A DNA stretch of 64,000 nucleotides from Streptomyces vinaceus (lineage in GTDB: Bacteria; Actinomycetota; Actinomycetes; Streptomycetales; Streptomycetaceae): positions 2,613,001-2,677,000 of the forward strand of contig NZ_CP023692.1 in NCBI RefSeq assembly GCF_008704935.1, in the 5' to 3' direction. Positions 18,017-26,864 of this stretch are shown here, in pieces. Within the stretch, counting starts at the first letter, position 1. The number at the start of each line of letters is the position of its first letter. The notes beneath the pieces are model-generated. The model made no database searches and was not told the DNA's origin. It saw only the letters and a list, made by a program, of their open reading frames with translations. A program made the position numbers and the translations under genes.

Positions 18017-19518
18017 GCCCCGCCCCCGCCGTCCGGGTCCTGGCCGCCGTGCGGGTCCACGGTCCGCACGCGGGTCCGGGCGCCCTGGGCCGGCAGCCCG
18101 GACAGCGCGGGTCCGCCGTGGTCGGGGGCGGCGGGGTGCGCCGTCGCCGCCGGGCCGGGGCCGGATCCGGCCGGGATCACCTGGAGGTCGTCCTCGTCCG
18201 CGGTGACCACCGGGTGCCACCCCTCCCGGCCGATCGCCTCGACCAGCGCGCGCACCATCACCGGATCGAAGTGGGCCCCCGCGCACCGCTCCAGCTCGGC
18301 CAGGGCCACCGGCACCGGCCGGGCCCTGCTGTACGAGCGGGTCGAGGTCATCGCGTCGAAGGCGTCGGCCACCGCCACCACCCGGGCCGGCACCGGGATC
18401 TGCTCCCCGGTCAGCCCGTACGGATACCCCGTGCCGTCGACCCGCTCGTGGTGGTGCAGGATCGCGGACCGGGCCTCGCCCAGGAAGCCGATGCCGCGCA
18501 CCATCTCGTGCCCGTACTCGGGATGCAGCTCGATGACCCGCCGCTCCTCGGGGGTCAGCGGGCCGTCCTTGCGCAGCAGCCGGGTCGGGACGCCGATCTT
18601 GCCGACGTCGTGCAGGATCCCGGCGATGCGGACGACTTCGAGCCGGTCGGCGTCCATGCCCAGCTCGCGGGCGATCATCGCCGAGGCCTGGCCGACGCGC
18701 TCGCCGTGGCCGCTCGTGTACCGGTCCTTCAGTTCGACGGCCTGGACGAGGGCCCGGATCGTGGCCTGGTGGGCGGCCCGTTCACGGTGGTACTGGGCGA
18801 AGACCCAGCAGGAGATGTACATCGGCAGCAGGACGAGCAGCGCGGCCGGGAGCCCGTACGGGCTGCGCCACAGGACGGCCATCATCAGCCCGGCGAGGCC
18901 GTGCACGCAGTGCGGGACCAGGGACCGGGTGAGCGGCCCGCGCCATGCCGTGCGTACGGGCCGGCGTTCGGCGGCGGCCAGCACGCACCCGTCGAGGGCG
19001 GCCAGTACGAGGCAGAAGGCGGCGGCCGCGGCCGCCGCGGGCAGCAGCGCGTACGGGAAGTCCGCGAGCCGGCCGGGCACCCCGCTCCCGCCGGAGCGGC
19101 TGCCGCCGAGCGCGGCCGGACCGTCCAGCAGCCGGAACGCCCCCGCGGCGGCCCAGGCGGCGACGGCCTGCTGCGCGGCGTGCCATACGCGCCGGATCCA
19201 GGCGGGCCGCCCGGCCACCGCCTGGGCGAACCCGCCGGGCAGTGCGACGAGAGCGGCGGCGGCCGGGGGCAGCAGGAAGACGGCGGCGAGGAGCACGGGG
19301 AAGAAGGAGCCGATGCCCTCGGGGACGCGGATGCCCGGCAGCGGGCAGATCCGGACCAGCTCGCAGCCGAGGTAGAGGACCGCGAGCATCCCCACGGCGG
19401 GCCAGGGCGTACCGGATGCGGCGAAGGCCGGGGCGGCCGCGGCGAAGACCGCGAGGACGGTGCACAGGACGACGGCCCACAGGAGGAAGGGCCGCGCCGC
19501 CGGCGGACGTACCCGCAT
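18013..19518 (-). CDS. Membrane HD-GYP domain protein, putative c-di-GMP phosphodiesterase
   Basis: A 501-residue protein with an N-terminal membrane region (about six helices) and a C-terminal HD-GYP domain (about residues 265-450). It has a complete motif set: SGHGERV, LHDVGKIGVP, ELHPEYGHEM, HHERVDGTGYP and ADAFDAMTS. HD-GYP enzymes hydrolyse cyclic di-GMP, which in streptomycetes controls development through BldD and WhiG/RsiG. The start is ATG 19518 with GGGGAGGAG upstream. It is coupled to the downstream degenerate paralogue, suggesting a heteromeric or regulated pair. It lies downstream of rsrA but is separated from it by about 150 bases and a hairpin. Confidence 0.9.
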   Translation of the reverse strand: MRVRPPAARPFLLWAVVLCTVLAVFAAAAPAFAASGTPWPAVGMLAVLYLGCELVRICPLPGIRVPEGIGSFFPVLLAAVFLLPPAAAALVALPGGFAQAVAGRPAWIRRVWHAAQQAVAAWAAAGAFRLLDGPAALGGSRSGGSGVPGRLADFPYALLPAAAAAAAFCLVLAALDGCVLAAAERRPVRTAWRGPLTRSLVPHCVHGLAGLMMAVLWRSPYGLPAALLVLLPMYISCWVFAQYHRERAAHQATIRALVQAVELKDRYTSGHGERVGQASAMIARELGMDADRLEVVRIAGILHDVGKIGVPTRLLRKDGPLTPEERRVIELHPEYGHEMVRGIGFLGEARSAILHHHERVDGTGYPYGLTGEQIPVPARVVAVADAFDAMTSTRSYSRARPVPVALAELERCAGAHFDPVMVRALVEAIGREGWHPVVTADEDDLQVIPAGSGPGPAATAHPAAPDHGGPALSGLPAQGARTRVRTVDPHGGQDPDGGGGA

Positions 19519-19566
19519 GGCGCTCTCCTCCCCTGTGCCGTGCACACCGTTTGGGGAGAATAAGTG

Positions 19567-19587
19567 GGCCCCCTTGCACAGGGGGCC
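19567..19587 (-). terminator. Candidate terminator after sigR-rsrA
   Basis: GGCCCCC (19567-19573) and GGGGGCC (19581-19587) form a 7-bp stem with a 7-base loop, about 80 bases past the rsrA stop. T-rich flanks occur on both sides. It separates rsrA from the HD-GYP gene. Confidence 0.5.
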
Positions 19588-19669
19588 TCATTTTCCTATT
19601 GCGCCGTACGAGGACCCCCGGATTAGCACCTTCGAGTGAACGATTCGGCTTCCGGGGGCAGTTGTTCGA

Positions 19670-19972
19670 TCAGCCGGTGGCGGGGTCCGCGGTCACGTCG
19701 TGCTCGGGAACGGCCTGGCCGGAACGGATCAGCTCGATCCGTCCCATGACCTTCGAGCGCAGGTCGGTCGGCACGTCGTCCGAACCGCAGCAGCGCTTCA
19801 CCAGCTTCTTGACGGCCTGCTCCAGGCCGTACTTCTCCAGGCAGGGATTGCATTCGCCGAAGTGCGTCTCGAACTTCGTGCAATCACTGTCCGGCATCTC
19901 GTGGTCCAGGAACTCGTACAGGTGGTCCAGGACCTCAGAGCAGTCCGTCTCGTGCGGCTCTCCGCAGCTCAT
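19670..19972 (-). CDS. rsrA: Anti-sigma factor RsrA (zinc, redox-sensing)
   Basis: A 100-residue ZAS-family anti-sigma factor that binds SigR when reduced and releases it on disulfide formation. The zinc and redox residues are all present: Cys3, His7, Cys11, Cys31, the signature His37-x3-Cys41-x2-Cys44, and Cys61-Cys62. From memory it is nearly identical to S. coelicolor RsrA over the first 80 residues. Its ATG overlaps the sigR stop by four bases (ATGA at 19969-19972), so sigma and anti-sigma are made in a coupled way. Confidence 0.96.
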   Translation of the reverse strand: MSCGEPHETDCSEVLDHLYEFLDHEMPDSDCTKFETHFGECNPCLEKYGLEQAVKKLVKRCCGSDDVPTDLRSKVMGRIELIRSGQAVPEHDVTADPATG

Positions 19973-20613
19973 GAGCCCGAGCCTTTCAGGTCGTTCGACT
20001 CTCCCGCGCCCGCGGGAACCAGCCCGCGCTCACGGGCATAGTCCTCCAGCATTCCGCGGAGTTGACGGCGGCCACGGTGCAGTCGCGACATGACCGTACC
20101 GATGGGTGTACCCATGATGTCCGCGATCTCCTTGTACGCAAAGCCCTCTACGTCGGCAAGATAGACCGCGATGCGGAACTCCTCCGGAATGGCCTGGAGC
20201 GCTTCCTTCACATCCGAATCGGGCAGGTGGTCGAGCGCCTGCGATTCGGCGGAGCGAAGTCCCGTCGACATGTGCGACTCGGCGCGCGCCAGCTGCCAGT
20301 CCTCGATCTCCTCGGCCGCGCTGCGCTGCGGTTCACGCTGCTTCTTGCGGTAGGAGTTGATGAACGTGTTGGTCAGAATGCGGTAGAGCCAGGCCTTGAG
20401 GTTGGTGCCCTCGCGGAACTGGTGGAAGGACGCGTATGCCTTCGCATACGTCTCCTGGACCAGGTCCTCGGCGTCGGCCGGGTTGCGCGTCATGCGCAGG
20501 GCGGCCGAGTACATCTGGTCGAGGTAGCCGAGGGCGTCCCTCTCGAAGCGCGCGTTGCGCTCCGGGGTCGTCTCCTCCGCGTGGCCTTCGTCGGTCCCAG
20601 CGACAGGACCCAC
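19969..20613 (-). CDS. sigR: ECF sigma factor SigR (thiol-oxidative stress)
   Basis: A 214-residue ECF sigma factor from GTG 20613 ([10 protein letters not shown]...). Region 2 includes [33 protein letters not shown]. Region 4 includes [44 protein letters not shown]. It directs the disulfide-stress regulon (thioredoxin, mycothiol genes) and is held by RsrA. GGAGGAG lies only two bases from this GTG. A second in-frame start, ATG 20778 with GGAGGAGAGGG upstream, gives a form exactly 55 residues longer, matching the unstable SigR' described in S. coelicolor. Upstream lies a SigR-type promoter. It is translationally coupled to rsrA. Confidence 0.95.
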   Translation of the reverse strand: MGPVAGTDEGHAEETTPERNARFERDALGYLDQMYSAALRMTRNPADAEDLVQETYAKAYASFHQFREGTNLKAWLYRILTNTFINSYRKKQREPQRSAAEEIEDWQLARAESHMSTGLRSAESQALDHLPDSDVKEALQAIPEEFRIAVYLADVEGFAYKEIADIMGTPIGTVMSRLHRGRRQLRGMLEDYARERGLVPAGAGESNDLKGSGS

Positions 20614-20778
20614 CTCCTCCGACTGCGTGACGGCTCCGAAAGCGGACCCGCTCGAATCGGAGAATAGTCGACCATCCCGGCCCTCCGCCGCCTGAAGCGG
20701 GCGGCGCTTGGGCGCGGGCAGGACCGTCCAGTCCAGGCCTGCCGCCTGCGGACGGTGCTGGCTGATGACCTGGGTCAT
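20614..20778 (-). other. N-terminal extension of the long SigR isoform (SigR')
   Basis: Fifty-five in-frame codons from ATG 20778 ([17 protein letters not shown]...) to the short SigR start, with no stop. A plausible -10 element for a constitutive internal promoter, TATTCT on the minus strand at 20661-20666, lies inside it, 48 bases before the short start. In S. coelicolor the stress-induced transcript makes the long, Clp-sensitive form and an internal promoter makes the short stable one. Confidence 0.75.
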
Positions 20779-20825
20779 GCGGTCCCTCTCCTCCGACTGA
20801 TCCCGTGCGTTCTGACATCCCGCAC

Positions 20826-20851
20826 AACAGAAGGGTCGGGCCCCGCATTCC
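20826..20851 (-). promoter_or_regulatory. SigR-dependent promoter of sigR (p1)
   Basis: On the minus strand GGAAT (20847-20851), exactly 18 bases, then GTT (20826-20828) matches the SigR consensus GGAAT-N18-GTT. It lies about 50 bases upstream of the long-isoform ATG and explains positive autoregulation. Confidence 0.9.
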
Positions 20852-20924
20852 CGGGCGGGGCCCGGGAGCACCGCCTCTGTCAGGTGCCCGTCCGCCATGT
20901 GACACGGATCACGCGCACGATCGT

Positions 20925-20942
20925 CCCGGTCCTCGGACCGGG
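20925..20942 (-). terminator. Candidate terminator after the alpha/beta hydrolase
   Basis: CCCGGTCC (20925-20932) pairs with GGACCGGG (20935-20942); realistically a 7-bp stem with a 4-base loop. It lies between the hydrolase stop and the sigR promoter. Confidence 0.45.
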
Positions 20943-20976
20943 GCCGTCCGGGGACCGGGCGTCAGGGGATCAGGGG

Positions 20977-21642
20977 TCAGAGGGGTAGTCCGTCGAGCCA
21001 GGCGGCGACCGCCCCGGTGATCACCCCGAGGGCCTCGTCCTGGGTCAGGTCCGCCTTCTTCGGCACGGCGAAGCCGTGATCGGCGTACGGGACCTCCACC
21101 AGCTCGTACGGCTCCTGCGCGGCCGGCGCCGGGAACTCCCCGGGCCTCCCGAACGGGTCGCGGCCCCCCTGGACCACCAGGGTGGGCCGCCCGGCGCCGG
21201 TGAGCTCCCCGGCCCGGGACTTCTCCGGGCGCCCCGGCGGGTGCAGCGGGAACGCCAGGGCCAGCACCCCGGCCGCCCCCAGCTCGGCGGCCGTGCGGCA
21301 GGCGACCCGGGCGCCGGCGCTGCGGCCGCCCGCCACCACGGGCGGCCCGGGCTTCGCCAGTGCGGGCCACAGGCCCCGCCAGCCCTCGTCCAGCACCTTG
21401 GGTGCGGCGGCCACCTTCTTCCCGGCGACCCGCCACGGCTGCTCGACGAGGGCCACGGTGACCCCCTGCGCGGGCAGGACGGCGGCCAGGGCCTGGAGGT
21501 CGCGGGCCTCGATCCCGCCGCCGGCGCCGTGGCTGACGGCCAGCACGAGGCGGGCCGCCGTACGGGCGGGGACCGGGTGCCAGGTGATGCGGGCCTCGCC
21601 CGCCGGGGTGTCGACGCTCTCGGTGCGCGTACGCGTGGTCAT
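20977..21642 (-). CDS. Alpha/beta hydrolase (KANL3/TEX30-like family)
   Basis: A protein of about 221 residues with an alpha/beta hydrolase fold. It shows HGAGGG near the oxyanion loop, the nucleophile elbow GGRSAGAR (Ser), an acid in VVQGGRDPFG (Asp) and the late His in YADHGFAVPKK. This pattern fits the family often annotated as dienelactone-hydrolase-like or KANL3/TEX30-like, with no established substrate. ATG 21642 (MTTRTRTES) is preferred; ATG 21651 would add three residues. It is probably monocistronic, placed between the AP-site protein gene and sigR. Confidence 0.85.
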   Translation of the reverse strand: MTTRTRTESVDTPAGEARITWHPVPARTAARLVLAVSHGAGGGIEARDLQALAAVLPAQGVTVALVEQPWRVAGKKVAAAPKVLDEGWRGLWPALAKPGPPVVAGGRSAGARVACRTAAELGAAGVLALAFPLHPPGRPEKSRAGELTGAGRPTLVVQGGRDPFGRPGEFPAPAAQEPYELVEVPYADHGFAVPKKADLTQDEALGVITGAVAAWLDGLPL

Positions 21643-21688
21643 GGCACCCATCCTGCCCGGGACGCCCCGCCTGGGGCGCGAGCCCCGG

Positions 21689-22504
21689 CTAGAAGAGCGT
21701 GGCCTCCTCCGGCGCGGCCAGCTCGTGCAGCAGCTCCGGTCCGTTGTTGCGCACGTTGCTGACGGCGGTGGACACCGGGTACGCGCGCATGAGCCCGCCG
21801 GGCGGCGGTGCCAGCAGGGCCTGGAGCTCGTCTGGGTCGGTACGGGCCGGGTCCAGCCAGGCGTCCCAGCGGTCCGGGGTCAGCATCAGCGGCATCCGCG
21901 GGTGGATCTCGGCGAGCGAGGCCGGCCCCTCGGCCGGGGCCACGCCCAGCGGCTCGGTCTCGGCCTCGGCGGTGATCACCGAGCAGGTCGCCCACCAGGC
22001 CTGCGGGTGGTCGGCGGGAAGGGCCGGGTCGCGCCAGAACTCGTATATCCCGGCCATCGCGAAGACGGAGCCGTCGGCGGGGAGGACGAAGTAGGGCTGC
22101 TTGCGTGCCCGCTTCTTCTTGCCCTCGACCTCCAGCTGCCGCTCGTCGTGGGCGGTGACCCACTCGTAGTAGCCGTCGGCGGGGACGATGCACCGGCGCT
22201 GTGCGAAGGGGCGGCGGAAGGAGGGCTTCTCGGCCACGGTCTCGGACCGGGCGTTGATCATCCGGGCGGCGCCGTCGGGGTTCTTCGCCCAGGAGGGGAC
22301 GAGCCCCCACTTCACCGTGCGCAGCTGACGAACCGGACGCGGGTCCGCGGCGTCTTTCACGGGACGGTCGAGGACGACGTGGACCTCCTTGGTCGGGGCC
22401 ACGTTCCAGTCGGGTGCCAGGGTCTCCTCGGGCTCCCACTTCTCGATGCCGAAGGCCTCCACCAGGTCCTCCGGCCCACGACTCGCTGCATACCGTCCGC
22501 ACAT
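21689..22504 (-). CDS. SOS response-associated protein, YedK/HMCES (SRAP) family
   Basis: A 271-residue SRAP-domain protein. It begins MCGRY, so after Met removal Cys2 becomes the N-terminal residue that forms a thiazolidine crosslink with abasic sites in single-stranded DNA. Further conserved parts are WNVAPT, MINARSETV, CIVPADGYYEW (Glu) and the late His (EIHPRMPLML). The frame is open to 22537 but the Cys2 requirement fixes the start at ATG 22504. Family role: shielding abasic sites at replication forks. It is divergent from the M50-like peptidase gene, 53 bases away. Confidence 0.93.
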   Translation of the reverse strand: MCGRYAASRGPEDLVEAFGIEKWEPEETLAPDWNVAPTKEVHVVLDRPVKDAADPRPVRQLRTVKWGLVPSWAKNPDGAARMINARSETVAEKPSFRRPFAQRRCIVPADGYYEWVTAHDERQLEVEGKKKRARKQPYFVLPADGSVFAMAGIYEFWRDPALPADHPQAWWATCSVITAEAETEPLGVAPAEGPASLAEIHPRMPLMLTPDRWDAWLDPARTDPDELQALLAPPPGGLMRAYPVSTAVSNVRNNGPELLHELAAPEEATLF

Positions 22505-22557
22505 GGCTGCCAGACTGCCATCCCACCCGCCCACCACCGCAAGGAGTCCGCCACTCC

Positions 22558-23283
22558 ATGAACAGCTCTCCGGACAGCATCGCGACCGCCGGCCTGTGGG
22601 ACCGGCTCACGGGTATACAGACCCCGCCGGCCCTGTGGCTGGTGATCGTGACGGGCGTCGTCGCCCTGGCCGCCGTGGGTCCGCGCCCCCTGTGGCGGCT
22701 GTCACGCAACGCCGTGACCATCGCCCACGAGGGCGGCCACGGGCTGCTGGCGCTCCTGACCGGGCGGCGTCTCGACGGGATCCGGCTGCACTCCGACACC
22801 AGCGGGGTCACCGTCAGCCGCGGCAAGCCGACCGGACTCGGGATGATCCTGACCGCCGCGGCCGGGTACACGGCGCCCTCGCTGCTCGGGCTCGGCGGGG
22901 CCGCGCTGCTGTCGGCGCACCGGATCACGCTGCTGCTGTGGGCGGCCACCGCCCTGCTGCTGGCGATGCTGGTGATGATCCGCAACGCGTACGGCGCCCT
23001 GACCGTGGTGGTGTCGGGCGCCGCGTTCGTACTGGTCTCCTGGCTGGCCCCGGCCGAGGTCCAGGCGGTCTTCGCGTACGTGGTGGTGTGGTTCCTGCTG
23101 CTGGGCGGGGTGCGGCCGGTCTTCGAGCTCGGGGCCAAGCGGCGGGGCGGCGGGGCGCCGGATTCCGACGCGGACCAGCTGGGGCGCCTCACCCACGTCC
23201 ACCCGGTGGCCTGGCTGCTCCTCTTCCACGCCGTCGCGCTGTGCTCGCTGATCGGCGGCGGGCGCTGGCTCCTCGGCCTCTGA
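22558..23283 (+). CDS. M50-family membrane metallopeptidase (M50B type)
   Basis: A 241-residue membrane protein with a zinc motif HEGGH (57-61) in the first half and about six hydrophobic helices. A late Asp-containing segment is not clearly assigned. The sequence fits the M50 family of uncharacterised actinobacterial site-2-type peptidases. The start ATG 22558 has AAGGAG 13 bases upstream. It precedes aroA by 94 bases; whether it is co-transcribed with aroA is uncertain because a promoter-like element lies just before aroA. Confidence 0.88.
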   Translation: MNSSPDSIATAGLWDRLTGIQTPPALWLVIVTGVVALAAVGPRPLWRLSRNAVTIAHEGGHGLLALLTGRRLDGIRLHSDTSGVTVSRGKPTGLGMILTAAAGYTAPSLLGLGGAALLSAHRITLLLWAATALLLAMLVMIRNAYGALTVVVSGAAFVLVSWLAPAEVQAVFAYVVVWFLLLGGVRPVFELGAKRRGGGAPDSDADQLGRLTHVHPVAWLLLFHAVALCSLIGGGRWLLGL

Positions 23284-23377
23284 CTCCCGAGGCCTGCGGC
23301 GCGGCCGCCGCGTCCAACCTCCGAGACCAGCGAGCGATCAAGATCTGCGCCCGGGGCGAGCCACTAAAGTGGTGGCC

Positions 23378-24727
23378 ATGACCGAGACCCCCGCGCTCCC
23401 CGCCCTCTGGCCCGCTCCGCTCGCCGACGGCACCGTCCACGCCACCGTCACCGTGCCCGGGTCGAAGTCGGTCACCAACCGCGCCCTCGTCCTCGCGGCG
23501 CTCGCCGCCGAGCCGGGCTGGGTGCGCCGCCCGCTGCGCTCGCGCGACTCCCGGCTGATGTCCGACGCGCTGCGCGCGCTCGGCGTCGGCATCGAGGAGA
23601 CCGCCTCCTCCAGCTCCGGCGACGGCGCCGGCGGCGAGGCCTGGCGGGTCATCCCGGCCGCCCTGCACGGCCCGGCCACCGTCGACGTCGGCAACGCGGG
23701 CACGGTCATGCGCTTCCTGCCGCCCGTCGCCACCCTGGCCTCCGGAGACATCCGCTTCGACGGCGACCCGCGCTCCTACGAGCGTCCGCTCGGCCAGGTC
23801 ATCAGCGCCCTGCGCACCCTCGGCGCCCGGATCGACGACGACGGCCGGGGCGCGCTGCCGCTGACCGTCCAGGGCGGCGGGGCGCTGGAGGGCGGTGTCG
23901 TCGAGATCGACGCCTCCAACTCCTCCCAGTTCGTCTCGGCGCTGCTGCTGTCGGGCCCGCGCTTCAACCAGGGCGTCGAGGTCCGGCACACCGGTACGAC
24001 GCTGCCGTCGATGCCGCACATCCGGATGACGGTGGAGATGCTGCGCGCGGCGGGCGCCCAGGTCGACACCCCCGAGGCGGGCGGCGAGCCGAACGTGTGG
24101 CGGGTGGCGCCGAGCGCGCTGCTGGGCCGTGACGTGATCGTGGAGCCGGACCTGTCGAACGCGCAGCCGTTCCTGGCGGCCGCGCTGATCACGGGCGGTA
24201 CGGTCACGATCCCCGACTGGCCGCGCCGCACCACGCAGCCGGGCGACGAGCTGCGCCGCATCTTCACGGAGATGGGCGGCTCCTGCGAGCTGACCGACGC
24301 GGGCCTGGTCTTCACCGGCAGCGGCAAGATCCACGGCATCGACGTGGACCTGGGCGAGGTCGGCGAGCTGACCCCCGGCATCGCGGCCGTCGCGGCGCTG
24401 GCCGACTCCCCGTCCACGCTGCGCGGGGTGGCGCACCTGCGGCTGCACGAGACGGACCGGCTGGCGGCGCTCACCAAGGAGATCAACGAGCTGGGCGGCG
24501 ACGTCACCGAGACCGCGGACGGTCTGCACATCCGCCCGCGCCCGCTGCACGGCGGGGTGTTCCACACCTACGACGACCACCGGATGGCCACCGCGGGCGC
24601 GGTGATCGGCCTGGCGGTGGAGGGCGTGCGGATCGAGAACGTGGCGACGACCGCGAAGACCCTGCCGGACTTCCCGAAGATGTGGACGGACATGCTGGGC
24701 GAAGCTCCGCGGGTTGCGGGAGCGTAG
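23378..24727 (+). CDS. aroA: 3-phosphoshikimate 1-carboxyvinyltransferase (EPSP synthase)
   Basis: A 449-residue enzyme of the shikimate pathway joining shikimate-3-phosphate and PEP. It shows [13 protein letters not shown] (27-39, Lys30 and Ser31 binding substrate), [28 protein letters not shown] and the C-terminal HETDRLAAL and DDHRMA motifs. The start at ATG 23378 is preceded by TAAAGT at 23365-23370, a good -10 element only seven bases upstream. The mRNA may therefore be leaderless, and there is no clear ribosome-binding site. It is followed nine bases later by rsgA, suggesting co-transcription. Confidence 0.95.
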   Translation: MTETPALPALWPAPLADGTVHATVTVPGSKSVTNRALVLAALAAEPGWVRRPLRSRDSRLMSDALRALGVGIEETASSSSGDGAGGEAWRVIPAALHGPATVDVGNAGTVMRFLPPVATLASGDIRFDGDPRSYERPLGQVISALRTLGARIDDDGRGALPLTVQGGGALEGGVVEIDASNSSQFVSALLLSGPRFNQGVEVRHTGTTLPSMPHIRMTVEMLRAAGAQVDTPEAGGEPNVWRVAPSALLGRDVIVEPDLSNAQPFLAAALITGGTVTIPDWPRRTTQPGDELRRIFTEMGGSCELTDAGLVFTGSGKIHGIDVDLGEVGELTPGIAAVAALADSPSTLRGVAHLRLHETDRLAALTKEINELGGDVTETADGLHIRPRPLHGGVFHTYDDHRMATAGAVIGLAVEGVRIENVATTAKTLPDFPKMWTDMLGEAPRVAGA

Positions 24728-24736
24728 GGCCCCGAC

Positions 24737-25747
24737 ATGCGCAGGTACGGCAAGCACACCGACGAGGACGACATCCGCCAGCGGCCCAACCCCAAGGGCA
24801 ACCGGCCCCGGACCACCATCCGGCCCAAACACGAGGACGCGGCCGAGGGCTTCGTCCTGACCGTCGACCGCGGCCGGCTGACCTGCCTGGTCGACGGCCG
24901 CACCATCCACGCGATGAAGGCCCGCGAGCTGGGCCGCAAGGCGGCGGTGGTCGGCGACCGGGTCTGGATCGTCGGCGATCTGACCGGCAAGAAGGACACC
25001 CTCGCGCGGATCGTGCGGATCGAGGAGCGCAAGTCCGTCCTGCGGCGCACCGCGGACGACGACGACCCGTACGAGCGGGTGGTCGTGGCCAACGCGGACC
25101 AGCTGGCCATCGTCACGGCACTGGCCGACCCGGAGCCGCGGCCCCGGATGATCGACCGCTGTCTGGTGGCCGCGTACGACGCGGGGCTGGAGCCGCTGCT
25201 CGTGCTCACGAAGTCGGACCTGACCTCCGCGGACAAGATCCTGGAGATCTACTCCACCTTCGGCCTGAACTACGTGGTGACCAACCGCGAGGAGCTCGCC
25301 GCGGGCGACGCCGCCGACCGGGTGCGCGAGCGCCTGAACGGCCGGATCACCGCGTTCGTCGGCCACTCCGGCGTCGGCAAGACCACGTTGGTGAACTCGC
25401 TGGTCGCCGAGGGCCGACAGCGCGCCACCGGGCACGTCAACGCCGTGACCGGCCGCGGCCGGCACACCACCACCTCGGCGCTCGCGCTGCCGCTGCCAGG
25501 CGGCGACGGCTGGGTCATCGACACCCCGGGCGTGCGCTCCTTCGGCCTGCACCACGTGGACCCGTCCCGGGTGATCCTGGCCTTCCCGGACCTCGTTCCC
25601 GGCACGGAGGGCTGCCCGCGGGCCTGCAGCCACGACGAGCAGGACTGCGCCCTCGACAAGTGGGTGGAGGACGGCCACGCCGATCCGGCGCGCCTGTACT
25701 CTCTGCGGCGGCTCCTGCAGACCCGCGAGCGTCGCGAAGGGGACTGA
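24737..25747 (+). CDS. rsgA: Ribosome small-subunit-dependent GTPase A
   Basis: A 336-residue circularly permuted GTPase that acts in late 30S maturation. Order of parts: basic N-terminal tail, OB-fold (about 36-95), then permuted G motifs TKSD (G4, 158-161), GHSGVGKTT (G1, 209-217) and DTPG (G3). A C-terminal zinc knuckle has CPRACSHDEQDC. The ATG lies nine bases after the aroA stop. Pairing of aroA with rsgA is typical in actinobacteria. Confidence 0.95.
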   Translation: MRRYGKHTDEDDIRQRPNPKGNRPRTTIRPKHEDAAEGFVLTVDRGRLTCLVDGRTIHAMKARELGRKAAVVGDRVWIVGDLTGKKDTLARIVRIEERKSVLRRTADDDDPYERVVVANADQLAIVTALADPEPRPRMIDRCLVAAYDAGLEPLLVLTKSDLTSADKILEIYSTFGLNYVVTNREELAAGDAADRVRERLNGRITAFVGHSGVGKTTLVNSLVAEGRQRATGHVNAVTGRGRHTTTSALALPLPGGDGWVIDTPGVRSFGLHHVDPSRVILAFPDLVPGTEGCPRACSHDEQDCALDKWVEDGHADPARLYSLRRLLQTRERREGD

Positions 25748-25785
25748 TCGTCCGGCGGGGTTTGCCGCGCGCCGGGCCTGGTAAA

Positions 25786-25816
25786 TGCATAATCGCACCA
25801 CGTGACACGACGTCAC
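25786..25816 (+). promoter_or_regulatory. Promoter and candidate operator of the SMR gene
   Basis: An extended -10 (TGCATAAT, 25786-25793) is followed by a perfect inverted repeat GTGAC-ACGAC-GTCAC (25802-25816). The repeat covers the expected transcription start, a good place for a TetR-type repressor such as the convergent gene's product. No convincing -35 is seen. Confidence 0.55.
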
Positions 25817-25838
25817 CTGACGCGGGGAGGCATTCGCC

Positions 25839-26162
25839 ATGGCCTGGCTGCTGGTGGTCGTCGCCGGAATCCTGGAGACCGGCTTCGCGGTCTGCCTCAA
25901 GCTCTCGCACGGGTTCACCCGGCTGTGGCCGACGATCGCCTTCGCCTGCTTCGCCCTCGGCAGCTTCGGGCTGCTGACCCTGGCCCTGAAGAAACTGGAC
26001 GTCGGCCCGGCCTACGCGGTGTGGACGGGCATCGGGGCGGCCGGAACCGCCATCTACGGCATGGTCTTCCTCGGAGACCTCGTCTCGACCCTCAAACTCG
26101 TCTCGATCTCGCTGGTCATCCTGGGCGTCATCGGCCTGCAGCTGTCCGGTTCGGCTCACTGA
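25839..26162 (+). CDS. SMR-family transporter, SugE/Gdx (guanidinium exporter) type
   Basis: A 107-residue four-helix membrane protein. The essential Glu13 sits in GILETGFAVCLKLSHGFTRLWP, which matches the SugE/Gdx subgroup (guanidinium/H+ antiporter) better than the EmrE multidrug subgroup. GGGGAGG lies eight bases before the ATG. Its last seven bases overlap the end of the convergent TetR regulator. No guanidine riboswitch could be recognised in the 91-base leader, so the substrate remains inferred from family. Confidence 0.88.
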   Translation: MAWLLVVVAGILETGFAVCLKLSHGFTRLWPTIAFACFALGSFGLLTLALKKLDVGPAYAVWTGIGAAGTAIYGMVFLGDLVSTLKLVSISLVILGVIGLQLSGSAH

Positions 26163-26713
26163 GGGGGCGCGGCGAGCAGCCGCAGCAGCCGCATCAGCTC
26201 CCCGAGCCCCGGCTCCTCGCCCGGCGCTATCACGTACGACAGGGCCAGGCGTACGGCGAGTTCGCAGCGCTGCGCCCCCTCCCCCGGGCTGAGGCTGGCC
26301 GAGGCCCGGTCCCGGACGGCCCGGGCCAGCTCCCCCGGCCCGGGGGCCGGCACCCCGGGGCGCACTCCCTGCCCGGGCGGCACCGGTAAGTTCCCGTCCC
26401 AGCACCCCGTCAGCAGGGCCCGTACGAGGGGACGCGCGCGGGCTGCCCGTACGGTCCACTCCGCGACCGAGGCGATGCGCTCGGCGCTCGCGGCCGGGGA
26501 GCGCAGCACCCGGTCCACCCCTTCGAGGTACCAGTCGGCCTCGCGGCGCACCAGGGCCCGGCCCAGGCCCGCCTTGCCGCCGAACTCGTTGTAGAGGGTC
26601 TGGCGGGAGACCCCGGCGGTGGCGGCCACGTCGACCATCCGCACCGACGGCCAGGGGCGCGCCAAGAGCGCCGCTCCCGCCGCTTCCAGCAAGGACTCCC
26701 GGGCTGCCGGCAT
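26156..26713 (-). CDS. TetR-family transcriptional regulator
   Basis: A 185-residue regulator. The N-terminal helix-turn-helix is [50 protein letters not shown], followed by a ligand domain that is Ala/Arg-rich and ends in a poorly ordered Pro tail. The start is ATG 26713, preceded by GGGGAGG; the open frame continues upstream but that part is antisense to hisN. It converges with the SMR transporter and may repress it through the inverted repeat at 25802-25816. Confidence 0.88.
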   Translation of the reverse strand: MPAARESLLEAAGAALLARPWPSVRMVDVAATAGVSRQTLYNEFGGKAGLGRALVRREADWYLEGVDRVLRSPAASAERIASVAEWTVRAARARPLVRALLTGCWDGNLPVPPGQGVRPGVPAPGPGELARAVRDRASASLSPGEGAQRCELAVRLALSYVIAPGEEPGLGELMRLLRLLAAPPQ

Positions 26714-26864
26714 GCGCGCCTCCCCGCTCGACTTCCCCCGCTCCGATTCCCCGCTCGGCTCCCCCGCCAGAGTTGACGGGCCGACAGATCCTGTCAAGGG
26801 CGCCGCCCTGGTCGCACCGTGGACGCCGTTCGCCGCCCCCGGGCGGTCCGGATACTGTTCGGGC

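Noticed and set aside
25748..25838. Guanidine riboswitch before the Gdx-like SMR gene
   Set aside because: One hairpin has an ACGAC loop, resembling the ACGR loops of guanidine-II, but the required second ACGR hairpin reads ACGC and does not fold well. No guanidine-I or -III core is visible.
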